A stretch of 51,077 bases of DNA, taken from NCBI GenBank assembly GCA_026645575.1, contig JAPKMW010000086.1, forward strand, positions 1-51,077, in the 5' to 3' direction. Origin of the DNA: Caldilineaceae bacterium (GTDB lineage: Bacteria > Chloroflexota > Anaerolineae > Caldilineales > Caldilineaceae). Below, piece after piece: positions 43,186-50,502 of this stretch (positions within the stretch are counted from its first letter, which is position 1; each line of letters opens with the position of its first letter). A model generated the notes under the pieces. It did not search any database and had not been told where the DNA came from. It worked only from the letters and a program-made list of their open reading frames with translations. A program made the translations under genes and the position numbers.

Positions 43186-44895
43186 ATGAAACGTATCATC
43201 CCGTTGGAAGAAATTCCACAAGACATTCTCGACAAGACCGAAGCCTGGCAACGCAAACGGAGCGGTTACGAGCCGGCTGCGCACAGTGCGCAACTGCACG
43301 CCATCTTCCAACGCATCCTCAAGACGCCGGAAGCTGACTGGGATCTGCGAACGAGTTTAAAAGCTATTTTATCCCGCTTTCCCAAGGACGGCAAAGGGTT
43401 CTACTCCAAAGCGGAGTTAATCGCCGGCTACCGCCATTTGGTGGCCGAGGGGGATCTGGAAGCCGACCCGCTGTTAATGACGCGCATCCAGATGAAGCCC
43501 ATGCGCACGCAGAGCGGTGTGGCGCCGGTGACGGTGCTGACGGCGCCGGCCGGCTGTCCCGGCAAGTGTATCTTCTGTCCTGACGATTGGCGGATGCCCA
43601 AGAGCTATATTTACGACGAGCCAGGCTGTCAACGCGCCGAGCGCGATGGCTTTGACCCCTATCGCCAAACCTTGGGGCGCATTCAATCCTTTGAAAGCAT
43701 CGGCCATGATGCCGAAAAGGTAGAATTGCTGATCCTGGGCGGCACCTGGAGCGCCTATAGCAAAGATTACCGCGAGTGGTTTATCCAACGTTGTTTTGAT
43801 GCCATGAATGCCGTCGGCAACCCGACCTATCCGGGGTCGGTCTCGTTGCTGGATGCCCAGCAGCAAAATGTTACCGCTCAGCACCGCAATGTCGGTTTGG
43901 TGATCGAAACGCGCCCCGACTGGGTGACGCCGGAAGAGATTCGCCACCTACGCAAACTAGGCGTGACCAAAGTGCAGATCGGTGTACAAAGTTTGGATGA
44001 TGAGATTTTGACCCTGAACAAGCGCGGCCATGATGTCCAGTCGGTACGCGCTGCGTTAGGATTGTTGCGCACAGCAGGTTTCAAATTGCATCTACACTGG
44101 ATGCCCAATCTTTACGGCGCCACGCCGAATAAAGATCGCGCCGACTTCGCCCGCTTCTTTAGCGATCCGGCCATCTGCCCGGATGAATTGAAAATTTATC
44201 CCTGTTCACTGATCAAGGAGACTGAGCTATACGACCGCTGGTTGGCCGGTGACTATCAACCTTATAGTGAAGCCGAACTGGTGAATTTGCTGGCTGATGT
44301 CAAGCCGACGATTCCGCCCTATACACGGGTCAACCGGCTTTTCCGGGACATTCCGGCCCATCATATTCAAGCCGGGGTCAAATTGAGCAACCTACGTCAG
44401 GTGGTGCATGAAGAGTTAGCGCGCCGTGGGCAACAGTGCGGCTGTATTCGCTGCCATGAGATCAAACGCCGCACCGTCACCGCCGACGAACTGGAATTGC
44501 GCACCTACACCTACAACACTGACCTGACGCGCGAACACTTTCTCCACTTTGTCACCCATGAGCAGAGTCGCCAACCGGGGCTGATCGCCGCCTTTTTGCG
44601 TCTGAGTCTACCGTTGGCGCCAGGGTTGGGCAGTCGCGCCTTTCTGGACGAAATCGCCGAGAGCGCCATGATCCGCGAAGTGCATGTTTACGGTCCGGCG
44701 CTGTCAATTGATGGCGAAAGCGAAGGGCAGGCCCAACATGTTGGTCTGGGTACTCGCCTCCTTGACGAAGCGCGCCGACTCAGTCGCGCGGCTGGTTTCC
44801 GCCAAATTAGTGTAATTGCCGCCACCGGCACCCGTGGCTACTACGCCGCCCGCGGTTTCGAGCAGGGTGAGCTATACATGACAGGGAATCTCTAA
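43186..44895 (+). CDS. elp3: Elp3-like radical SAM / GNAT tRNA-U34 modification enzyme
   Basis: The protein has 569 residues. Radical SAM cysteines are C124, C128 and C131 (CPGKCIFCPDD). LLILGGTWSAY, IETRPDWVTPEEI and the QIGVQSLDDEILTLNKRGH blocks follow, then a lysine acetyltransferase domain (about 430-569) with QHVGLGTRLLDEARRLS and GYYAARGFEQGELYM. Elp3 adds carboxymethyl to wobble uridine 34 of tRNAs using acetyl-CoA and SAM. It is rare in bacteria, and Chloroflexota (Dehalococcoides) hold a well-studied example. No other Elongator subunit is present, as in other bacteria. Confidence 0.93.
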   Translation: MKRIIPLEEIPQDILDKTEAWQRKRSGYEPAAHSAQLHAIFQRILKTPEADWDLRTSLKAILSRFPKDGKGFYSKAELIAGYRHLVAEGDLEADPLLMTRIQMKPMRTQSGVAPVTVLTAPAGCPGKCIFCPDDWRMPKSYIYDEPGCQRAERDGFDPYRQTLGRIQSFESIGHDAEKVELLILGGTWSAYSKDYREWFIQRCFDAMNAVGNPTYPGSVSLLDAQQQNVTAQHRNVGLVIETRPDWVTPEEIRHLRKLGVTKVQIGVQSLDDEILTLNKRGHDVQSVRAALGLLRTAGFKLHLHWMPNLYGATPNKDRADFARFFSDPAICPDELKIYPCSLIKETELYDRWLAGDYQPYSEAELVNLLADVKPTIPPYTRVNRLFRDIPAHHIQAGVKLSNLRQVVHEELARRGQQCGCIRCHEIKRRTVTADELELRTYTYNTDLTREHFLHFVTHEQSRQPGLIAAFLRLSLPLAPGLGSRAFLDEIAESAMIREVHVYGPALSIDGESEGQAQHVGLGTRLLDEARRLSRAAGFRQISVIAATGTRGYYAARGFEQGELYMTGNL

Positions 44896-45296
44896 TGTTT
44901 ACCCAATGCAAAGCCGAAATTTGCGAGTTACATGACTTTTTTCAGGCATGGTTTTCGGGTACGCTGGCGAACACCGATGAACATTTTGCCCGCTTTGCCG
45001 GTGTGATGGCGGATGGCTTTGCCATTATCAGCCCCAACGGTGCGCTCGCCGAACGACCAGCCTTACTTACCGGCTTGCGTGCTGCCCACGGTCGTCAACC
45101 CGGCATCCGCATCTGGACGCAAAATCATCAACTGCGTCATCAGGTGGGTGACCTGGCGCTGTTGACCTATGAAGAGTGGCAAGTAAACGAAGCCAAGACA
45201 ACAGCGCGCCTGAGTACGGGACTCTTTCAGACGCAGGCCGGGGCGCCCAATGGCGTTGTTTGGTTACATGTCCAGGAGACGTGGTTACAGCGATAG
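44895..45296 (+). CDS. SnoaL/DUF4440-like protein
   Basis: The protein has 133 residues. The start overlaps the Elp3 stop (TAATG), indicating coupling. The layout is a NTF2-like cone fold: EHFARFAGVMADGFAIISPNG, then WTQNHQLRHQVGDLALLTYEEW and VVWLHVQETWL, as in DUF4440/SnoaL proteins. Family members are hydrolases, isomerases or ligand-binding proteins; the substrate is unknown. Linkage to Elp3 may be only transcriptional. Confidence 0.75.
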   Translation: MFTQCKAEICELHDFFQAWFSGTLANTDEHFARFAGVMADGFAIISPNGALAERPALLTGLRAAHGRQPGIRIWTQNHQLRHQVGDLALLTYEEWQVNEAKTTARLSTGLFQTQAGAPNGVVWLHVQETWLQR

Positions 45297-45319
45297 TAAC
45301 GAAACGGTGTGATGATGAT

Positions 45320-45535
45320 TCAATTGCCATCAATTGAAAGAATCTGCGAAACGATGTTTTGATGGATGACACCTAGCGGCTGCTGAACCGACCACACTTC
45401 TCCCATCCCCGTCTCCACCGCACTCAACGCGGCGTTGAACCTGTCGCCCTGGCCGGTCAAGCGCCAGTTGGCGTTGATGCCGGTGCGCCTTTTACTGTCC
45501 TCACAGCACGCGCTCAATTTTACCATGAAGTGCAT
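45320..45535 (-). pseudogene. Possible C-terminal remnant of a D12-class DNA methyltransferase
   Basis: An open stretch of about 71 codons contains GINANWRLTGQGDRF, then AVETGMGEVWSVQQPLGVIHQN and VSQILSIDGN. This parallels, with one extra residue, the SVEGLPEVVQRLLRVQIEN...RYDSPE segment preceding DPPY in D12-class adenine methyltransferases. The DPPY motif itself is absent. The fragment lies downstream of an N-terminal fragment of such an enzyme (45764-45898). The match is by eye and uncertain. Confidence 0.35.
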
Positions 45536-45761
45536 CTACATCAATGAGCAAGTCGCCGCCACGCCTGTTGATATACTCCTTGGGACCCTAGTTGACGCGC
45601 CAGAACATCGCCCCGTCTTGCAAATATTGGGTCATCGTAATGAGGCTATTCAAACTATCAACACCTAATTCATTCGCCCGCTTATTGGCAACCGCCATTA
45701 CATTGGCGGTCGATACAGCAACCGCATCTTGGTAGACATCGGCGATTAGTGTTATTGCCAT
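45501..45761 (-). pseudogene. Small gene broken by in-frame stops
   Basis: From ATG 45761 (good AAGGGGG site) 57 codons run MAITLIADVYQDAVAVSTAN to GAMFWRVN, then TAG at 45588-45590. The same frame continues GPKEYINRRGGDLLIDVDAL...IERVL, then TGA at 45501-45503, then GQ and TAA. WRVN-x-GPKEYINRRGGDLLIDVD reads as a continuous protein, so TAG probably replaces a Tyr codon and TGA an Arg or Trp codon. Other genes here end with TAG, so recoding is unlikely. The product is unknown; it sits between two D12 methyltransferase fragments. Confidence 0.55.
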
Positions 45762-45763
45762 GC

Positions 45764-45898
45764 TTATTCCCCCTTTAGCACCGTCAAGCCGCCAAAGGGT
45801 TCACAGTAGTGGGTGGTCTGCGGGAGGAGGGGGAGCAGCCAATCTAGGTGAGTATATTTACCGCCGTACCAACCGAATGCAATCATCTTGGAGGTCAT
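45764..45898 (-). pseudogene. N-terminal fragment of a D12-class DNA adenine methyltransferase
   Basis: Forty-four codons encode MTSKMIAFGWYGGKYTHLDW continuing LLPLLPQTTHYCEPFGG, the unmistakable start of D12/Dam-like methyltransferases (FxxxGGK SAM-binding motif, then EPFGGS). The frame then diverges (LTVLKGE) and stops. It ends 2 nt before the ATG of the next small frame. This is a truncated, inactive remnant of a restriction-modification or solitary Dam-type gene. Confidence 0.75.
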
Positions 45899-46010
45899 GC
45901 GCTTCGCCTTTGCCAGGGTTGAATGGGATCATTGGGTGTAGTGTAGCACCAGAACGCATGTTCGGTAAAAATCAAGGGGGCTATATAAGTAACCCTGTGG
46001 CTGTGACAAC

Positions 46011-47150
46011 TCATTGCAGCACAGCCCAGTCCTCTTGTGCAACGGGTTCCGTTGGTTCGGTAAAGAGCAGCACGGTATCTTTCAGGGGAAAATCGCTATC
46101 GACTTCACACTCATTTTCTTCATGTAACAGAAAGGGTTGGCGAACCTGTTTTTGCTTTTGTGGAACAGTCGTAGCCGGATCAAGGCTGCAATAGACATTG
46201 TTGAGCGCATAAGCGGCAGCAGGAAGGTGCAGGTAGTTCAAAACTTCTTTGATTTCACCGCCATCATACCTTTCGAGAAAGCGGAAGACGGAAGTGACCA
46301 GATAGTCACGATTGAGTTCAAAGGTCAGCCATTGGCGGTTGAGTGCTTCGGCAGCGAAACCGGTAGTGTTGGAGCCGCCAAAAATATCAAGTACGACATC
46401 GTTTTCCTCGGTCAACATTTTGATAAAGAAGGCCGGCAGTTCGGCAGGGAAACGCGCTGGGTGACGTTCCAAGCCAAATTCTTTACAAAGGCGAAGATAG
46501 CTTGAATTGCTGTCCGTGTTGGGAATCGACAACAGGTTGGATGGGATTGCGCCGCCGTTATCCTTGCCGAAACTGGCGCTAATGTCATGGCCCGATGGCC
46601 GTTTTTGAGGCTTGTAGAACGCCTCCGGATCTTCAATCAATTTTTTCATGCGCTCGGAATATGGCGCCAGCACTTTGCGCACATCCGCTTTGGGAAACTC
46701 ACTCTTGCTAAACCACCAGACTGTATTGACGGCATCTTTAGCGCGAATTTTCCGTTTGTTAACCCATTCAATCGGTGACGGCAACTTGGCGGGGTTGAAC
46801 CAGTAGAAATCTTCGGCCAGGTGAAAGCCAATGTCGTCACAAAAAGCCAGAAGGACGCGGAAGTTGTAAAGTGAACGGGATGGCATCCCCGAACGGTAAG
46901 CGCCGCCGAGGTCAAGGACAAAGCTGCCACTCTCTTTTAACACCCGGAAGACTTCTTGTCCAAAAGGCTTAATCCAGGTAACATAGGCGGTCTCCTCGAC
47001 ATTGCCATAGCTCTTTTGCCGTTGCAGGGCGAAGGGGGGCGAGGTTAGCACCAGATCTATGCTGTTGTCAGGCAATTCGGCTAATAGCTGGAGTGCATCG
47101 CCAACGTAGGCTTGGCCTTTGGGGGTGTGGTACAAGGGTTTGCTTTGCAT
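46011..47150 (-). CDS. M.PvuII-like DNA methyltransferase (N4-cytosine type)
   Basis: The protein has 379 residues. Motif IV is TSPPFALQRQKSYGN near 35-49, GSFVLDLGGAYRSGMPSRSL follows, and motif I DIFGGSNTTG comes near the C-terminal part, the beta-class order. The NPAKLPSPIEWVNKRKIRAKDAVNTVWW and PSGHDISASFGKDNGGAIPSNLL blocks closely follow M.PvuII as I recall it. The likely activity is N4-methylcytosine in a short site; the site cannot be read. The ATG lies one base after the stop of the broken gene upstream. No PvuII-like endonuclease is visible. Confidence 0.9.
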   Translation of the reverse strand: MQSKPLYHTPKGQAYVGDALQLLAELPDNSIDLVLTSPPFALQRQKSYGNVEETAYVTWIKPFGQEVFRVLKESGSFVLDLGGAYRSGMPSRSLYNFRVLLAFCDDIGFHLAEDFYWFNPAKLPSPIEWVNKRKIRAKDAVNTVWWFSKSEFPKADVRKVLAPYSERMKKLIEDPEAFYKPQKRPSGHDISASFGKDNGGAIPSNLLSIPNTDSNSSYLRLCKEFGLERHPARFPAELPAFFIKMLTEENDVVLDIFGGSNTTGFAAEALNRQWLTFELNRDYLVTSVFRFLERYDGGEIKEVLNYLHLPAAAYALNNVYCSLDPATTVPQKQKQVRQPFLLHEENECEVDSDFPLKDTVLLFTEPTEPVAQEDWAVLQ

Positions 47151-47151
47151 G

Positions 47152-47574
47152 TTAATATTCTCTCAACTCATTGACCCAACTTGCCAGGATCTGCCACAAG
47201 ACGCTGGCCGCAAAATAAACTTCAGGATCAGCTTGACAAATGGCTTCAACATCAGCCTGCGTGAAGCGTTCTTTGCCATAACCGACAATGTAACTGATCC
47301 AGCTTCTAAGGTTATCATCAGCGCCTTTTAGCAAAGCAGCCGGATTAAACTTACCGGTTCTGGCTAACGCCCAGGCAATACCATCGCGCTTTGTCGGATC
47401 GTGGGTGATTTCGACCCTAATCTAGAAAATTTCTCGCACCGCAAGATCAGTTAGAATGGGATAACAAAGTTGGGCTGGCGCGGCCAATGAAGTGGCGTAG
47501 TAGCGGTATAGCAAGTTGAGGTGTTTCAAAAGCTTAAAATCGAATGCCCAGTAACCCGCCACTATTCGTTTCAT
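47152..47574 (-). pseudogene. Broken gene between ABC-3C ATPase and methyltransferase
   Basis: ATG at 47574 (within the ATPase end, overlap 41 nt) opens 50 codons, MKRIVAGYWAFDFKLLKHLN to LTDLAVREIF, ending in TAG at 47422-47424. The same frame continues uninterrupted for 89 codons: IRVEITHDPTKRDGIAWALA, later YIVGYGKERFTQADVEAICQ and SVLWQILASWVNELREY, and ends one base before the methyltransferase ATG. The second part has no ATG/GTG near its start (first TTG at 47334). One nonsense change in a 140-residue gene is the simplest reading. I do not recognise the family. Confidence 0.55.
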
Positions 47575-49279
47575 CGGTAAGCCGCAGGCGTACAAACGCG
47601 TTTAAATCGAAGTCAGGATCAAATTCGGCCCAGGGAATTGTATCGGAGTTTAAGGTACAGATGTATTGAAACCCATATTCTGTTGACATGCGGGCAGCAA
47701 GTTGCAAGGCCAGCGCAATCTGTCTTTCGTCGACGCCATCAAAAATGGTGCTATCATGAATGAGAAAACTCGGTGACGGCTCCTCACTTGACCAAAGCTG
47801 CGCCAGCATTAGATCGTAGCAAAACACTTTCATGCTGCTAATCCCCTGGCTACCAGAGCGTTCAATTTCCACCCCAAATTGAAAGCCGTTAGGGCCAATA
47901 TCGATGATTAAACGGCCAGGAGCGTCATATAGCGCTTCCGAATTGGCATTAAACAGAGCAATAGCGCGTTCGCGCTGTGCTTTTCGTTCATCATAATCAT
48001 GGCGCGCCCGTCTTTGCAAATGTTCTTGTGCAAGCCGTAACTCACTTTGCCCTTCTTCAAGCCGCCGGAGACTCTCAATTCGGTGGTCAATATCGCGAAT
48101 TTGTGCCTCTGTGTTTAGGTGCAGATGTTGCAATTCCATATATTCTTCCAATGCACCGTGAGTTTGTAATGTTTGCATGTAACTTGCGCGTTGCACTGTC
48201 TTTTGGGCAATGGCTTCTGTACGTTCAGCGATGACTCTACTCAGGCGATCAATCTCGGCAGCAAGGAATTGACGACGGTTGACGACAATTTGGGTATGAA
48301 ACGCTTGCACTTCCTCCAGGCGCCGCTGCACTAGGCCAGGCAACGCAATGCCGGCTTCTTCATACAAACGGGTGACTTCCCCTTGCGCCGGTTCCCGTTC
48401 CTGTTCAATGCTGGCGCGATACATGGTAAGCAACTGTGTATCAGCAATATTGCTGTTGGTGTCGTGGTGAATGGCTTGGGTCAGTTGATTGGCTTGTTCT
48501 TCGATTTCACGATATTGAGGATGAACGCGAAAGGATTGCAAATTTTCGCGTTCTTGGCGCGCTTTGGCTTCCAACTGAACTTTCGTGGCTTCCAGTTGTC
48601 CGCGTGAGCCAACCACTTCGCCGATCATGCCTTGGGAAGTTGCTTTTTGCAATTCGCTGATTGTTTTTCGTTTATCCTTGAGCGTTTGCCAAGCGCAGGC
48701 ATCTTCCCAAGCCAGTTCCAACAGGAACGCATTGTGAACTTGTTTGTCCCATTCATGTTGCTTGCGGTGGTGTTCAAAGGGTGTTGAAAAGGCGTCGCGC
48801 CCCCGACGAATAAAGTAGGAAAGCAAGCTCCGAAAGGTGGGACGGTATTCTCCTTCGATAGCGGTAGGAAGACCAAAAAGCAGATGACCTAATACTTTGT
48901 TCCACTCTTTAACCTCAAGCGTAAAACGGTCATTTTTGTTGTCATACCAGGGCTGGATCGGCCAGGTCGCGGTATTCCCGGCAATATATACTTTTGCCGG
49001 GGTGGCGGTGCTTCTGGTAACCGAAATTTGTTCACCTTGGAGGGTGAGATCGAGGGTAAATTCCCAACCGGCTAAGGTGTCAACAAGCAGCCCTTGTTTG
49101 GCGGTTGCTCCAGCGCCCAGACAGAAGTGAATAATCTCCAAGAGCGTCGATTTGCCTAAACCATTACGCGTTTCTTTTTTCGTTGACTCCTTGGTGCGGT
49201 CGGCCATGACCACATTGCAGCCAGAGGTGAATTCCACCGTCTTAAAGGAAGCTTGGTTGGCGCGTACGGCATGGATCAT
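47534..49279 (-). CDS. DUF2326 ABC-type ATPase of an ABC-three-component system
   Basis: The protein has 581 residues. Walker A NGLGKSTLLEIIHFCLG is at 39-55, a long coiled coil (about 205-455) follows, and a C-terminal ABC half with MKVFCYDLMLAQL and FLIHDSTIFDGVDERQ (D-loop region) is the hallmark of DUF2326. Such RecN/SMC-like ATPases are the core of ABC-3C conflict systems. Its ATG overlaps the middle-component stop (ATGA at 49276-49279). It probably senses DNA or damage and licenses the HNH effector. Confidence 0.9.
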   Translation of the reverse strand: MIHAVRANQASFKTVEFTSGCNVVMADRTKESTKKETRNGLGKSTLLEIIHFCLGAGATAKQGLLVDTLAGWEFTLDLTLQGEQISVTRSTATPAKVYIAGNTATWPIQPWYDNKNDRFTLEVKEWNKVLGHLLFGLPTAIEGEYRPTFRSLLSYFIRRGRDAFSTPFEHHRKQHEWDKQVHNAFLLELAWEDACAWQTLKDKRKTISELQKATSQGMIGEVVGSRGQLEATKVQLEAKARQERENLQSFRVHPQYREIEEQANQLTQAIHHDTNSNIADTQLLTMYRASIEQEREPAQGEVTRLYEEAGIALPGLVQRRLEEVQAFHTQIVVNRRQFLAAEIDRLSRVIAERTEAIAQKTVQRASYMQTLQTHGALEEYMELQHLHLNTEAQIRDIDHRIESLRRLEEGQSELRLAQEHLQRRARHDYDERKAQRERAIALFNANSEALYDAPGRLIIDIGPNGFQFGVEIERSGSQGISSMKVFCYDLMLAQLWSSEEPSPSFLIHDSTIFDGVDERQIALALQLAARMSTEYGFQYICTLNSDTIPWAEFDPDFDLNAFVRLRLTDETNSGGLLGIRF

Positions 49280-49503
49280 GATTGCCGCCTCCGTACTAAG
49301 CCATCAACTAGTTCAATGGCACCGATGGTATAGAGCAGGTCAAGCCCTAAAACAAAACGTTCAAAGGAGACAACCTCTGGAATAACCCGCGCCCGTTCCC
49401 ACAACCCGCTGATGGTGCGCGGTTGCTCCAAGCGCGTCAACAGGACGGCGCCAATGCCAAGCAGAGATCGTTCGGTTGAGATATGCTTTGTCGGTAGAAT
49501 CAT
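49276..49503 (-). CDS. ABC-3C middle component (MC6-like)
   Basis: From ATG 49503 the product has 75 residues (MILPTKHISTERSLLGIGAV, then TISGLWER and RFVLGLDLLYTIGAIELVDG). It is a small helical winged-helix-like protein that matches the ABC-three-component middle component 6 pattern. It overlaps both neighbours by ATGA (49500-49503 and 49276-49279), so three proteins are made in coupled fashion. It bridges the ATPase and the effector. Confidence 0.82.
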   Translation of the reverse strand: MILPTKHISTERSLLGIGAVLLTRLEQPRTISGLWERARVIPEVVSFERFVLGLDLLYTIGAIELVDGLVRRRQS

Positions 49504-50252
49504 TTTTCGAACAACTCGCACTTCTCAAAAAGATAGGCGACCACAGCAATACCGGCGGCTTTGCGATCAAACTCCCTGCTGCCGCCACTGGCAAAATCGG
49601 TCATCGCTTCAAAGAGTGCATCACCCATCAGCCCATTCCCCAGCAACTTCTGGTATTCGTTCAAAAAGCCGGCGGTGAGTTGTTCCGGAAAGGTTGGGCG
49701 CAGCGCGGCGATATGTTCAACGAACTGGCTCACCTCTTTGGCTTTGCTCAACCCAATTGACAAGCGGAAATTGCTCTTCTCGGTGAGTCTATTCCGCTGC
49801 ATTTTCTCTTGTGGAGGCGTTATTGCAAAGTCAATGGTTACGGCTATCGGCCAGGCTGTAATGGTGCTCGTAACCATTTCCAGTTCCCGAAATGTCACAT
49901 TGGGCATTTCTTGGGCCAGTGTACTTTGCACCCACTGTTCGTGGTCGGCCTTCCACTGGCGCAACTGTTGAATGGTATAGGTATGGGCCTGCCCATCCAC
50001 TTGGGCATGATGGGTGGCGCACAACAGGATCAGGTTGTCATAGTGATCCCGCTCCCGTTCGGGGAGTGCCGTGTCGGCCCGTGGGCCTTGGCTGCTATGG
50101 GCGACGATATGAGCGATCTGGCCGACCATAGCAGCCGGATCATATACAGTCGGTTCGATAATGCATAACTGCCGACAGTGGGGGAAAGCACAACGCGCCG
50201 CCGATAAGCCGAATAAAAGTTTGAGATCACGGTCCGCATAACTACGAGCCAC
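49500..50252 (-). CDS. HNH endonuclease effector of the ABC-3C system
   Basis: The protein has 250 residues with a GTG start. The N-terminal HNH domain has the CxxC pair (ARCAFPHCRQ), QIAHIVAHSSQGPRAD, and DHYDNLILLCATHHAQVD with the H-N-H catalytic residues. The C-terminal part (about 115-250) is an ABC-3C-type effector-binding tail with no nuclease motif. It is the first gene of the operon, with promoter at 50275-50303. It probably cuts invader or host DNA when the ATPase fires. Confidence 0.88.
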   Translation of the reverse strand: MARSYADRDLKLLFGLSAARCAFPHCRQLCIIEPTVYDPAAMVGQIAHIVAHSSQGPRADTALPERERDHYDNLILLCATHHAQVDGQAHTYTIQQLRQWKADHEQWVQSTLAQEMPNVTFRELEMVTSTITAWPIAVTIDFAITPPQEKMQRNRLTEKSNFRLSIGLSKAKEVSQFVEHIAALRPTFPEQLTAGFLNEYQKLLGNGLMGDALFEAMTDFASGGSREFDRKAAGIAVVAYLFEKCELFEK

Positions 50253-50274
50253 TGGGTCTAGCTCCCATGTTCTA

Positions 50275-50303
50275 ATTGTAGATCATATTTTGGAAAGTGC
50301 CAA
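50275..50303 (-). promoter_or_regulatory. Predicted promoter of the ABC-3C operon
   Basis: On the minus strand there is TTGGCA (50298-50303), a 17-nt spacer and TACAAT (50275-50280). Start near 50269 gives a leader of only about 17 nt. Confidence 0.6.
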
Positions 50304-50502
50304 GTTGAAAGAAAAGGTATCAAATATTGGAGTGTGGGAAATAAGCATGAAGTAGTCGAGACTGACTTGTAAGGTTTATTACTATAATACAGCGAGTTAC
50401 GGCTGTTAGTTATCTAAATAAATCTGGATAGGGTACCTCAAAAAATTTATTGAGACAGTAAAATATTAACACGTTCAAAAGAAGAGATAAAAATCTTTTG
50501 AG

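Noticed and set aside
47152..47334. Separate 60-codon gene starting at TTG 47334
   Set aside because: The same frame extends unbroken 90 bases further upstream with protein-like sequence, so it is the end of a longer broken gene.
45501..47574. TAG recoded as an amino acid in this organism
   Set aside because: Clear genes in the window, such as the dehydratase, potA and fucosidase, end with TAG, so the in-frame TAGs are better read as nonsense changes.
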